Shown piece after piece: positions 16,365-24,341 of a stretch of 52,665 bases of DNA. The notes under the pieces are model-generated. The model worked only from the letters and a program-made list of their open reading frames with translations. It ran no database searches and was not told the origin of the DNA. Within the stretch, counting starts at the first letter, position 1. Every line of letters begins with the position of its first letter. The position numbers were made by a program, and so were the translations under genes. Location of the stretch: NCBI GenBank assembly GCA_904419295.1, contig CAJFRA010000013.1, forward strand, positions 1 to 52,665. Reading direction: 5' to 3'. This stretch comes from Candidatus Pseudobutyricicoccus lothianensis. Lineage in GTDB: Bacteria; Bacillota; Clostridia; Oscillospirales; Butyricicoccaceae.

Positions 16365-17627
16365 TTGAATGATCTTCATATTGGTGAATTCACACAAGGG
16401 ATGATGCGCGCCGATGGCCCGGATCCCGATGGATTTCCCCGGCCGTCTGGCGGCGTGCCCCGTATCCGCCGGGTGATCCGCGTACAAGCGGATGGGACCT
16501 GTGTGGAAAATGGAGGAATGCCCCAGAACGAAGGGTTTGCCGGCGGATGGGAAAGCTGGCAGCCCTCAGCGGGCTGGGACGGTACATGTGAAATGAACTG
16601 CCACTGCGGCAACCCGCCTGGGCCGCCCTGCTGTCCGCCTCAGCCGGACTGCCCCTGCCCGCCGCCTTGTCCCTGCCCGCCTTGCCCACCGGAACCGCCT
16701 TTCCCCTGCCCGGAACCCTGTCCGCCCTTCCCGCCTTGTCCGTGCCCACTCGAACCCTGCCCGCCCATGCCAATGGGTCCCACAGGCCCCGCCGGCCCCC
16801 AAGGCCCCATTGGCCCTCAGGGCAGCCCGGGTCCACAAGGCCCAACAGGGCCGGAAGGGATGCCAGGCCCTGCCGGAAGCATAGGCGCCACAGGCCCCCA
16901 AGGGCCACAAGGCCCAGCCGGTCCAGTGGGACCCCAGGGTATCCAAGGCCCTGCCGGTGAAGGCCCCATCGGCCCCACCGGCCCCCAAGGCGTCCAGGGC
17001 ATCCAAGGCGTACGGGGCCCCCAAGGCATCACCGGCCCCACCGGCCCGCAGGGTGTACCGGGGCCCCAAGGCCCCATTGGCCCCATGGGCATCCCGGGGC
17101 CGACAGGCCCAGCTGGCCCCCAAGGCCCCATTGGCCCCGCCGGTCCGGTGGGCAATCTAGGACCCCAAGGGCCTGCGGGTCCCACCGGTCCCCAAGGCGA
17201 ACCGGGCCCCCAAGGGCCCCAGGGGCCGGCCGGCATACCCGCAACCAACAGCTATCTGTATTTGGCGGGCCCGACGCTGGGAGCGGCTCAGACCGTAGTG
17301 CCGGGCGCCCTGGTCAGTTTTGACCAAGTGCTGCAAAGCGGCACCAGCATCCAGTTCCAAGGGCCCAACGCCGTTTTGCTGGCGGCCGGGGCCTATCTGG
17401 TGATCGCCAAAGCCAATGTGGCCGGCGCCGGCGCCACGCTGCGCGCCACACTGTGCCAAGACGGCGTGCCCATGGCTGGCGGCTCTGCCCAGACCAACTC
17501 TGGCGGACTCATCACATTGCCCCTGCTGGTCTCGACCGTGGGCAGTACGCTGACCCTGCGCAATGATTCCACAGAGACGACCCAATACAGCGACGTATCC
17601 ATGACGGTGGTACGGCTGGACGCCTGA
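16365..17627 (+). CDS. Collagen-like repeat protein with C-terminal head domain
   Basis: Probably a filament-forming spore or cell-surface protein like Bacillus BclA. The 420 residues contain an N-terminal domain (1-78), a Cys/Pro-rich stalk (79-135), 51 Gly-X-Y triplets (138-292) broken once by a two-residue GE unit at 198-199, and a 128-residue beta-rich head (293-420, with [15 protein letters not shown]) resembling BclA-type trimerising heads. There is no signal peptide, as in exosporium proteins. TTG 16365 lies 7 bases after GGAGGG. A glycosyltransferase follows. Confidence 0.88.
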   Translation: MNDLHIGEFTQGMMRADGPDPDGFPRPSGGVPRIRRVIRVQADGTCVENGGMPQNEGFAGGWESWQPSAGWDGTCEMNCHCGNPPGPPCCPPQPDCPCPPPCPCPPCPPEPPFPCPEPCPPFPPCPCPLEPCPPMPMGPTGPAGPQGPIGPQGSPGPQGPTGPEGMPGPAGSIGATGPQGPQGPAGPVGPQGIQGPAGEGPIGPTGPQGVQGIQGVRGPQGITGPTGPQGVPGPQGPIGPMGIPGPTGPAGPQGPIGPAGPVGNLGPQGPAGPTGPQGEPGPQGPQGPAGIPATNSYLYLAGPTLGAAQTVVPGALVSFDQVLQSGTSIQFQGPNAVLLAAGAYLVIAKANVAGAGATLRATLCQDGVPMAGGSAQTNSGGLITLPLLVSTVGSTLTLRNDSTETTQYSDVSMTVVRLDA

Positions 17628-17636
17628 TCCACTGCA

Positions 17637-17664
17637 CCGGGGCGCGGCCTACGCCGCGCCCCGG
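17637..17664 (+). other. GC hairpin between collagen-like and glycosyltransferase genes
   Basis: CCGGGGCGCGGC pairs perfectly with GCCGCGCCCCGG around CTAC. No T-tract follows, so partial read-through into the glycosyltransferase gene is likely. Confidence 0.55.
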
Positions 17665-17688
17665 CAACTGCGGAAGGGAGAAAGGCCA

Positions 17689-18795
17689 ATGAAGCTATAC
17701 GTTTACGCCATTTGCAAAAACGAAAAGAAGTTTGCCGCCCGGTGGATGCAGTCCATGGGGGAAGCCGACGGCGTTTATGTGCTGGATACGGGTTCGGAGG
17801 ACGGCACGCCCGAAGAGCTGGCCCGGCTGGGGGCCTATGTAGCCTGTAAGACCATTGAGCCCTGGCGGTTTGACACCGCGCGGAACAGTTCGCTGGAGCT
17901 GGTGCCCCAGGATGCAGACCTTTGCATATGCACCGATCTGGACGAGGTGTTCGAGCCGGGCTGGAGGGAAAAGCTGGAGAAGGCAGCCCGGGAACACCCG
18001 GCGGACCAGTACAAATACCGGTATGTGTGGAGCCACACAGAAAACGGCGGCGAAGGGCTGGTATTCTGGCACGACAAGATCCACACCCGGCAGAACTTCC
18101 GGTGGCACTACCCGGTACACGAAGTGCTGAATTGGCAGCCGGAACGGGCCTGCAAGGTGGTGGTGGCACCAGGAGTGGCGCTGCACCACTGGCCGGACCC
18201 GGATAAGCCCCGCAGCCAATATCTGCCTCTGCTGGAGCTGGCCGCCCGGGAAGAGCCCCAGGATTGCCGCTGCGCCCACTACCTGGGGCGGGAATATATG
18301 TACCATGGCCAATGGGCCCAGGCAGTGGCGGAACTGCGCCGGCATTTGGCGCTGCCCGGTTCCACTTGGGAAGCGGAGCGCAGCGCCTCCATGCGGTACC
18401 TGGCCCGCTGCTACGAAGCCATGCACCGGGAACGGGAAGCGCTGCGCTGGCTCTACCGGGCCATTGCAGAGGCCCCCGCCCTGCGGGAAGGGTATGTGGA
18501 GTGCGCCCAATTCTACTACAGCCAGGGCAACTGGCCCGGCGTGCTGCTCATGTGTGAGAGCGCCCTGGCGATCACCGAGCGCTCTACCACTTATTTGAAC
18601 GAAGCTTTTGCCTGGGGAGCTGCACCCTGGGATCTGGCGGCTCAGGCAGCTTGGCATCTGGGCTGCGGCGCCAAAGCCCGGGATTATGGGAAGCAGGCCC
18701 TTCAGCTGGAGCCGGAGAATACCAGGCTGCAAGACAACCAGCGGTTTTATGAGGCGTTGGCGGAACAGCAGGCCGGCACAGTGAAAAACGGCTAA
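17689..18795 (+). CDS. SunS-like family 2 glycosyltransferase with TPR-like tail
   Basis: A 368-residue enzyme. The N-terminal GT-A domain opens with YAICKNEKKFAARWMQSM and VLDTGSEDGT, which are hallmarks of the SunS/TPR-glycosyltransferase group, and carries a DLD metal/nucleotide-sugar motif (83-85). The second half (about 200-360) is helical with TPR-like repeats, which often bind protein acceptors. It lies 61 bases after the collagen-like gene, so glycosylation of that protein, as in BclA systems, is a reasonable inference. GGAAGGGAG precedes ATG 17689. Confidence 0.85.
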   Translation: MKLYVYAICKNEKKFAARWMQSMGEADGVYVLDTGSEDGTPEELARLGAYVACKTIEPWRFDTARNSSLELVPQDADLCICTDLDEVFEPGWREKLEKAAREHPADQYKYRYVWSHTENGGEGLVFWHDKIHTRQNFRWHYPVHEVLNWQPERACKVVVAPGVALHHWPDPDKPRSQYLPLLELAAREEPQDCRCAHYLGREYMYHGQWAQAVAELRRHLALPGSTWEAERSASMRYLARCYEAMHREREALRWLYRAIAEAPALREGYVECAQFYYSQGNWPGVLLMCESALAITERSTTYLNEAFAWGAAPWDLAAQAAWHLGCGAKARDYGKQALQLEPENTRLQDNQRFYEALAEQQAGTVKNG

Positions 18796-18811
18796 AAAAC
18801 TTCAAGATTCC

Positions 18812-18853
18812 TTAACAAACCGTCCACACATTTTGGGGGAGATGTGGTAAGAT
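18812..18853 (+). promoter_or_regulatory. Promoter region of small RNA 1
   Basis: An extended -10, TGTGG-TAAGAT (18843-18853), has a weak -35 TCCACA 19 bases upstream (18823-18828). TTAACAAACC at 18812-18821 and the inverted halves CCACA/TGTGG are shared with the second copy. Confidence 0.5.
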
Positions 18854-18859
18854 AAGAAT

Positions 18860-18940
18860 GCAACATACCCTCTCTTTATTCCCCCCACAACAATAAAGAA
18901 ACAAAAAGGCATCTCCCCATTTTGGGGCGGATGCCTTTTT
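18860..18940 (+). ncRNA. Candidate C-rich small RNA, copy 1
   Basis: An unannotated short transcription unit of about 81 nt with no reading frame. From an inferred start near 18860 it reads GCAACATA, then a C-rich unpaired core CCCTCTCTTTATTCCCCCC (18868-18886), then ACAACA and a strong terminator: AAAAAGGCATC (18903-18913) pairs with GATGCCTTTTT (18930-18940), with an inner CCCC/GGGG stem. The core resembles the anti-Shine-Dalgarno end of 16S rRNA, so pairing with ribosome sites is a reasonable guess. A second copy follows at 19028. Confidence 0.6.
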
Positions 18941-18979
18941 GCGTGGCAAGGGCGTGCGTCCAAAAGAGTTTAAAATGAC

Positions 18980-19021
18980 GTTACAAACCGTCCACATCTT
19001 TTTGCGGAAATGTGGTATTAT
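18980..19021 (+). promoter_or_regulatory. Promoter region of small RNA 2
   Basis: An extended -10, TGTGG-TATTAT (19011-19021), has TCCACA (18991-18996) at the same 19-base distance as in copy 1. The inverted repeat CCACAT/ATGTGG is perfect here. GTTACAAACC lies at 18980-18989. Confidence 0.5.
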
Positions 19022-19027
19022 GAAATC

Positions 19028-19104
19028 AGCAACAAACCCTCTCTTTCCCCCCACAACACATTTGGAAAAAGGCGCGGCGCCGTAAGGCCCGCGCCTTTTG
19101 CTTT
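19028..19104 (+). ncRNA. Candidate C-rich small RNA, copy 2
   Basis: A paralogue of the RNA at 18860, about 77 nt. It repeats AGCAACAAACCCTCTCTTT, then CCCCCCACAACA, with two bases missing in the core. It ends in a different terminator: AAAAGGCGCGG (19067-19077) pairs with CCGCGCCTTTT (19089-19099). The promoter, the 5' segment and the C-rich core are kept while the terminator stems differ, which argues for selection on the core. 19105-19235 holds nothing I can name. Confidence 0.6.
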
Positions 19105-19235
19105 GCCCGGCCAGGGGGAAGGGCTACCTGCCGGCAAAGGGCATGGTTATGGCATCCCACGGCGGCGGACGCCGTTGATCGTTCCGGCTGGCTTGGCCGC
19201 CTCCCCCACCGATGGGAACTTGCAGGGTCGCGATC

Positions 19236-19589
19236 TTAGTCTAGTTCGGCCCGGCGAAATAAGTCTAAAATAAAAGATTTATCTTCGCAGGCTTTTTTAA
19301 ATCGAAGAATGAAGTCTGCCAGCGCATCTTTCTCTTTTGAATAGGCACAGAACATGCCGCCTTCTGGGTCAAAATCGATTTTTTCTTGCAGATCTGCACA
19401 CTGTTCGTCCAAAAACACTTGCGCCAAACTGCCCCAGTCATAGCCGTTTCCCTCAAACCCTTCCTCTTCACGGGTAGCAAAGATCTCTTGCAGGTACTCT
19501 CCGGCGTTTAGGCAGACAGAAGCACTTTCCCCATGCTCCACCCAGAAAAACGGGGCAATTTCTTTTTCAAATCCCTCTGTGATCTTCAT
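19236..19589 (-). CDS. Imm51-like immunity protein, orphan
   Basis: A 117-residue acidic protein resembling the Imm51 family found in polymorphic-toxin loci. The family-like core GNGYDWGSLAQVFL (near 60-73) and FDPEGGMFCAYS (near 84-95) are visible. Start: ATG 19589 after GGAGCGG; an upstream frame extension to 19649 adds no family-like sequence. No toxin gene lies on either side, so it may be an orphan defence gene or have a different role. Confidence 0.7.
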   Translation of the reverse strand: MKITEGFEKEIAPFFWVEHGESASVCLNAGEYLQEIFATREEEGFEGNGYDWGSLAQVFLDEQCADLQEKIDFDPEGGMFCAYSKEKDALADFILRFKKACEDKSFILDLFRRAELD

Positions 19590-19834
19590 ATCTTTTCCGC
19601 TCCTTTCAAATCCCGCTTTGCCGCTTCCTCTTGTGCACCATTTTACCATGTGCGAGGCGTAAATTCTACCAGCTTGCCGCTTTCGTGCGGCAGAACAGCG
19701 GAGGCGGTCTTCGCGCCCATGGCAGTTGCAGCAGGCATGAGGCGGGCCGGCGTCGCATAGAGTTTTAGTGGGGCTCCTGTGAGTTTTGCACGATTTTCAG
19801 CCAAAACTTTCGGCAGGTATGGCAAGCCGATTCT

Positions 19835-19844
19835 GTGGTATACT
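19835..19844 (+). promoter_or_regulatory. Extended -10 element upstream of cardiolipin synthase
   Basis: GTGG-TATACT (with the T of TGTGG at 19834) ends 13 bases before the ATG. No -35 is recognisable, so the leader would be very short. Confidence 0.4.
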
Positions 19845-19857
19845 GGAGTAGGCGGCA

Positions 19858-21348
19858 ATGACGAGGGAGGTGCCTACACTGGCCCCTGTGGTATTTTTAC
19901 TTTATTTGGCTAATTTGATCACGGCGATCTCCCTGCTGTTTTTCCGCAAAAAGCAGGTGGGCAGCACGCTGGCTTGGCTGCTGATCTTTGCATTTATCCC
20001 GTGGCTGGGGTTTTTGCTCTACTTCTTTTTTGGCAGCACCCAAAAGCTGCGGCTGTTTTCCCGCCAATATCAGCCCAGCCCTGCGCTGGCCCAGTACACC
20101 GAAAGCCCGGCGGAAAACAACCGGGCCCTGCTCACCGGCCGGTTCAACCTGAACAGCCAGGGGCGGGAAGGTTATCGGGATCTGATCTTGATGAACCTGC
20201 GGGGCGCCGGCGCCATTTACACCCAGGATAACGGGGCGGAGCTGCTGCGGGACGGCCAGCAGAAGTATGGCCGGCTGTTCGACGACATCGAAAACGCCCA
20301 GGAGAGCATCCATGTGCTCTATTTTATCTTGAAGGCCAAAGACGATGTGGGGCGGCGCTTCCTTTCCCTGTTGGCCCGCAAGGCCCGGCAGGGCGTCAAA
20401 GTCCGGCTGATCTACGACACGCTGGGGTGCCTGAAGACCCGCAGCGCGGATTTTGACGAGCTGGTGGAGGCCGGGGGCATGGTCTATGGGTATTTGCCCT
20501 CCCTGCTGCGCACCCTGGTGCAGGTCAATTACCGCATGCACCGCAAAATGGTCATCATCGACGGGCGTGTGGCCTACACCGGCGGCATCAACATCGGCGA
20601 CGATTACTTGGGGAAGGACCCGAAGATCCACCCTTGGCGGGATACATCCATACGGCTCACCGGCCCCTGTGTGCGGGAAGTGCAGCAGCGGTTCATCCGC
20701 GATTGGGTCTATTTAGACGCCCAATCCCCCCGCCCCTATGTGGAAAAGATCGATTCCAACGAAAACTTGGCCTGCCTGCTGCGCCAACCGCCGGCGGCTG
20801 GGGGCGCAGGGGTGCAGATCGTCTGTTCCGGGCCGGACAGCCAATACCCCCACACCAAAGAGTGCTACCTGCGCATGATCTACCATGCCAAACGCTATCT
20901 CTATATCCAGACCCCCTACTTCATCCCCGATGAGACCCTGTTGGCTGCCCTGCGGTCTGCCAGCCGGGCCGGGGTGGATGTGCGGCTGATGATCCCCGGC
21001 GTGCCCGATAAGCCCTACGCCTACCATGTGACCATGTGGCATGTGGGCGAACTGCTGCGTTGCGGCATCCGGGTCTACCGTTACCCCGGGTTCCTCCACG
21101 CCAAGACGGTCGTGTTGGACGATATGGCGGCCTCGGTGGGTTCCACCAATTTGGATATGCGCTCATTCGACCTGGATTATGAGATCAACGCCCTGGTCTA
21201 TGACAGGGCCTTTGCCATGGCCTGCCGCCGGACTTTTGAACAGGACCAGGCGGTGAGCCGCCAGCTGACCCCGGAAGAATACCGGCGGCGCCCGCTGAGC
21301 GACAAGATCAAAGAAGGCGTGCTGCGCCTGGTGACGCCGCTGATGTGA
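19858..21348 (+). CDS. cls: Cardiolipin synthase
   Basis: Joins two phosphatidylglycerol molecules into cardiolipin and glycerol at the membrane. In 496 residues it has two N-terminal membrane helices (about 10-28 and 38-60) and two phospholipase D HKD motifs: HRKMVIIDGRVAYTGGIN and HAKTVVLDDMAASVGSTNLD. ATG 19858 has GGAG upstream; a CTG at 19879 after GAGGGAGG is an alternative that would trim seven residues. Single gene; an Imm51-like gene is divergent. Confidence 0.95.
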   Translation: MTREVPTLAPVVFLLYLANLITAISLLFFRKKQVGSTLAWLLIFAFIPWLGFLLYFFFGSTQKLRLFSRQYQPSPALAQYTESPAENNRALLTGRFNLNSQGREGYRDLILMNLRGAGAIYTQDNGAELLRDGQQKYGRLFDDIENAQESIHVLYFILKAKDDVGRRFLSLLARKARQGVKVRLIYDTLGCLKTRSADFDELVEAGGMVYGYLPSLLRTLVQVNYRMHRKMVIIDGRVAYTGGINIGDDYLGKDPKIHPWRDTSIRLTGPCVREVQQRFIRDWVYLDAQSPRPYVEKIDSNENLACLLRQPPAAGGAGVQIVCSGPDSQYPHTKECYLRMIYHAKRYLYIQTPYFIPDETLLAALRSASRAGVDVRLMIPGVPDKPYAYHVTMWHVGELLRCGIRVYRYPGFLHAKTVVLDDMAASVGSTNLDMRSFDLDYEINALVYDRAFAMACRRTFEQDQAVSRQLTPEEYRRRPLSDKIKEGVLRLVTPLM

Positions 21349-21411
21349 CAGAAGGCATTGAAGCCCTTTTGGGGCTTTGATAGTATAAAATGTGAGGAGA
21401 GACTTGGCGAA

Positions 21412-22575
21412 ATGATTGCGATCACAAACGGAAAAATCGTAACAGTGACTGGCGAGACCTATGAAAACGGCACAGTCCTGGTGGAAAACGGCAAGATCAC
21501 CGCAGTGGGAGCGGATGTATCCATCCCCGCTGGCGCGGAAGTGATCGATGTGAAGGGCGGCTGGGTGACCCCCGGCTTGATCGATGCCCACACCCATATC
21601 TGCAATTTCAACGAGCCGGATACCATGCCCGCTCTGTGCAAAGACGGCAATGAGATGAGCGACCCCATCACCCCTCAGGTGCGGGCGGCCGACGCCATCA
21701 ACCCCTGCGACTACGCCATTGAAAAAGTGCGCAACGCCGGCTTTACCACCGTTTGCACCCTGCCTGGTTCGGCCAACGTGTGCGGTGGCACCGGCATCGT
21801 CTACAAGCTGCGCGGCCACACGGCGGAAGAGATGATCATCCCCGGCACCGAGCAGATGAAGTTCGCCCTGGGCGAAAACCCCAAGCGCGTCTACGGCACC
21901 AAGAATAAGATGCCCATGACCCGTATGGGCACCGCCGCCCTGCTGCGCCAGACTTTCTATGACGCCAAGAATTATTCCGACGCCCTGCTGGCAGCCGAAA
22001 AAGACCCCAGCAAAGCGCCTAAGCCCGATTTCAAGCTGGATGCCCTGGTGCCGGTGATCCGCGGCGAGATGAAGTGCCGCATCCATGCCCACCGGGCCGA
22101 CGACATCTGCACGGCCATCCGCATCTGCAAGGAATACAATTTGAAGTTCTCCATCGAGCATGCCACCGAGGGCTATAAGATCACCGATGTGCTCCACGAC
22201 AACAACGTGACCTGCGTGGTAGGCCCGCACCTGTGGGGCCCCGGCAAGCAGGAGATCCACGGCCTGAGCCTGCACACCCCTGCCGCGCTGGACGAAGCGG
22301 GCATCACCGTGTGCCTGACCGCCGATTCCAGTTCTCAGACCCAGTTCCTGCCCGCCACTGTGGGCATCCTGATGGTCAATGGCCTGGATGAAAAGGCCGC
22401 CTTTGAAGGCATGACCATCAACCCGGCCCGCCTGCTGGGCGTGGACGACAAAGTGGGCAGCATCGAAGTGGGCAAGGACGCCGACTTGGCGGTGTTCAGC
22501 GGCCATCCCTTCAGCAGCCTGAGCAAGTGCATGATGACCATGATCGACGGCGTTGCATACAACAGCAGCCTGTAA
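21412..22575 (+). CDS. Amidohydrolase, imidazolonepropionase-like
   Basis: A metal-dependent hydrolase of the amidohydrolase superfamily, 387 residues. Visible are the beta-sandwich start (AITNGKIVTVTGETYENG), the metal site DAHTHI (near 57-62), further histidines in RIHAHRADD and SIEHATEGYK, and the late GSIEVGKDADLAVFSGHP return to the sandwich. The substrate is unknown; imidazolonepropionase-related, dipeptidase and prolidase members look alike at this level. ATG 21412 follows GAGGAGAG at 12 bases. Monocistronic with a strong terminator. Confidence 0.88.
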   Translation: MIAITNGKIVTVTGETYENGTVLVENGKITAVGADVSIPAGAEVIDVKGGWVTPGLIDAHTHICNFNEPDTMPALCKDGNEMSDPITPQVRAADAINPCDYAIEKVRNAGFTTVCTLPGSANVCGGTGIVYKLRGHTAEEMIIPGTEQMKFALGENPKRVYGTKNKMPMTRMGTAALLRQTFYDAKNYSDALLAAEKDPSKAPKPDFKLDALVPVIRGEMKCRIHAHRADDICTAIRICKEYNLKFSIEHATEGYKITDVLHDNNVTCVVGPHLWGPGKQEIHGLSLHTPAALDEAGITVCLTADSSSQTQFLPATVGILMVNGLDEKAAFEGMTINPARLLGVDDKVGSIEVGKDADLAVFSGHPFSSLSKCMMTMIDGVAYNSSL

Positions 22576-22601
22576 GAAATACATACCTGCAAAGACGGCA
22601 T

Positions 22602-22636
22602 ACGGCCGGAGCGGTTGACCGCTCCGGCCGTTTTTG
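22602..22636. terminator. Terminator of the amidohydrolase gene
   Basis: ACGGCCGGAGCGG pairs with CCGCTCCGGCCGT around TTGA, followed by five Ts. Confidence 0.9.
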
Positions 22637-22652
22637 TCCCACTGCCCCGTGT

Positions 22653-22985
22653 TTAGTGGGCTTTTTGATAGGTCTCGCCCCAAAGCTGCATGGCGTCTAA
22701 AATGGGCTTTAGGCTGTGCCCCAAAGGGGTCAAAGCATATTCGACCCGGGGCGGCACCTCAGGGTACACCGTGCGGGTCAAAAGGCCATTTTGCTCCATG
22801 TCCCGCAGCTGGGCGGTGAGCACTTTTTGAGAAACGCCGCCGACGGAGCGCTTCAGTTCGCTGAACCGCTTTTTGCCGGGCAGCAGATCCCGCAGGATCA
22901 ATACTTTCCACTTGTCCCCGATGAGGGTCAGAGTGGTCTCCACCGGGCAGGCCGGCAGTTCTTTTTTGGCGGGTTGGCTGGTCAT
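22653..22985 (-). CDS. HxlR-family transcriptional regulator
   Basis: A 110-residue winged-helix regulator of the HxlR/YodB family. It has the conserved Cys13 in CPVETTLTLIGDKWK, FSELKRSVGGVSQKVLTAQLRDME as the DNA-reading helices, and the PPRVEYALTPLG wing. Family members often sense reactive electrophiles or thiol stress through that Cys. ATG 22985 follows GGAGGAGATG. It is divergent from the NTF2-like gene, which it probably controls. Confidence 0.92.
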   Translation of the reverse strand: MTSQPAKKELPACPVETTLTLIGDKWKVLILRDLLPGKKRFSELKRSVGGVSQKVLTAQLRDMEQNGLLTRTVYPEVPPRVEYALTPLGHSLKPILDAMQLWGETYQKAH

Positions 22986-23364
22986 CGCATCATCTCCTCC
23001 AGGGCAAAGGCCGGTTCCTTTTTGAAACTAGAATACGATTGCGTACGAACAGTGAAAAAAGGAAGTATGACCACAGCATACCATCGGCATGGGGCGAAGT
23101 CAAGGCGGCCCGGCGCGCTGTTTTTAGCCCATCCTCCAAAAATTTTTTCCAGAGGGCCAAAGGCCCGGAAACCGTTGCAACAGCCCGATCGTTTCCTGCT
23201 GGTAACCATCCAATCGTATCTTTTTGGTAACTACAGCACAAGAAAGTGCTTTCTTCACAACGGCTGCCAAGGGAATTACAATGAAGACACGGGCTGAGGA
23301 GAAGGGCCGGCTCAAGGCTCCCGGCAAAACACCACACTGGAATTTCTTTGAGGAGGAAACGACG
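22986..23364. promoter_or_regulatory. Regulatory intergenic region between HxlR and NTF2-like genes
   Basis: This 379-base gap has no credible gene. GTATCTTTTTGGTAACTAC followed by AGAAAGTGCTTTC (23215-23255) resembles the gTAtcttTTkGTAAC plus AAGTGC pattern that I associate with HxlR-family targets. GGTAAC also occurs at 23201. It is a candidate operator, identified by eye only. Confidence 0.45.
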
Positions 23365-24138
23365 ATGACAAACACACAGAAGGCATTGGAACTGATGGGC
23401 ACATTCGCGACAGGCGACCAGGAAAAAGCGGCAAGTTTGTTGGCAGAAGGCTACATCCAGCACAATTTGGCCTATGGCACCGGGCGGCAGGCTTTTTTGG
23501 ATTCGCTGGCCTATCTGGCCGCGGCCCCGGTGAAGACCACAGTGCAAAACATCCGGGCCTTTGAAGACGGGGACAAAGTATTTTTGCAGACTGTCTACAA
23601 TTTCGCAGGAGCCGGCGAGCAGGTCGCCTTTGACATCTTCCGGTTCGACAAAGAAGGGAAGATCGCCGAGCACTGGGACAACTTGGCGGCCAAGGGAGCG
23701 CCCAACCCTTCGGGCAGGACCCAGATCGACGGCAGCAACCAGCTGGCGGACCTGGATCAGACGGAAAACAACCGGAAGATCGTGGAGGATTTCCTATACG
23801 ATGTGATGCAGGGCCATCGCCCGGAAAAGACCGCTTCCTACTTTGCAGGCGACACCTACATTCAGCACAATACCGCCATTGCCGACGGCCTTTCCGGCCT
23901 GGGCGCCGCACTGGAGACGATGGCCAAACAGGGCATTGAAATGATCTACACCAAGACCCGCCAGTTGCTGGCCCAGGGGAACTTCGTGCTGGCGGTGAGC
24001 GAAGGCACTTTTGGCGGCGCACCCACCAGCTATTATGACCTGTGGCGCCTGGAGAACGGCAAGATCGCCGAGCATTGGGATGTGATGGAGACAATCGCAG
24101 CCCCGGAGACGTGGAAGAACCAAAACGGCAAGTTTTAA
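23365..24138 (+). CDS. Double SnoaL/NTF2-like protein
   Basis: A 257-residue protein of two related NTF2-fold halves (about 1-120 and 135-255). Each holds YIQHN (AEGYIQHNLAYG and GDTYIQHNTAIA) and ends in KIAEHWD, a pattern of the SnoaL-like polyketide cyclase family. The fold binds small hydrophobic molecules; the reaction is unknown. ATG 23365 follows GAGGAGG. It is divergent from an HxlR regulator, so a stress or electrophile response is plausible. Confidence 0.85.
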   Translation: MTNTQKALELMGTFATGDQEKAASLLAEGYIQHNLAYGTGRQAFLDSLAYLAAAPVKTTVQNIRAFEDGDKVFLQTVYNFAGAGEQVAFDIFRFDKEGKIAEHWDNLAAKGAPNPSGRTQIDGSNQLADLDQTENNRKIVEDFLYDVMQGHRPEKTASYFAGDTYIQHNTAIADGLSGLGAALETMAKQGIEMIYTKTRQLLAQGNFVLAVSEGTFGGAPTSYYDLWRLENGKIAEHWDVMETIAAPETWKNQNGKF

Positions 24139-24159
24139 AGCCAAAGCAGGCAAGGCTGC

Positions 24160-24216
24160 GGGAATGGGCCGCTCCCCATTCCCTGGGAAAAGGGCCGCTG
24201 ATAGGCCCTTTTCCCC
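24160..24216. terminator. Paired hairpins, probable terminator
   Basis: GGGAATGG/CCATTCCC is followed by a perfect 12-bp stem GGGAAAAGGGCC (24185-24196) with GGCCCTTTTCCC (24204-24215). There is no long T-run after the stem. Confidence 0.55.
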
Positions 24217-24289
24217 GTATGACCGGCGGGAAGGATTGCAAACTTGCCCTGGTTTCCCACTGGAAACCAAGGCACAATCTTGTGCTTAC

Positions 24290-24318
24290 TTTACGGGCCG
24301 GGCTTCTGGTTGTATGAT
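24290..24318 (+). promoter_or_regulatory. Promoter of the sirtuin/macrodomain operon
   Basis: TTTACG (24290-24295), 17 bases, TATGAT (24313-24318), 24 bases before the chosen start. Confidence 0.6.
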
Positions 24319-24341
24319 AGAGGCATGGGAGGTGTATGGCG

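Noticed and set aside
16770..17240. Short repeated DNA units resembling a CRISPR or satellite array
   Set aside because: They are the Gly-X-Y codon repeats of an intact reading frame, with period 9, no constant spacers and no cas genes nearby.
18812..19054. An 80-codon frame on minus with an internally repeated peptide
   Set aside because: The apparent protein repeat is produced by the two small-RNA promoter copies. The frame crosses a strong terminator and lacks a ribosome site.
22986..23230. Small plus-strand frame in the HxlR intergenic region
   Set aside because: No ribosome site, low-complexity basic sequence, and it crosses the likely operator.
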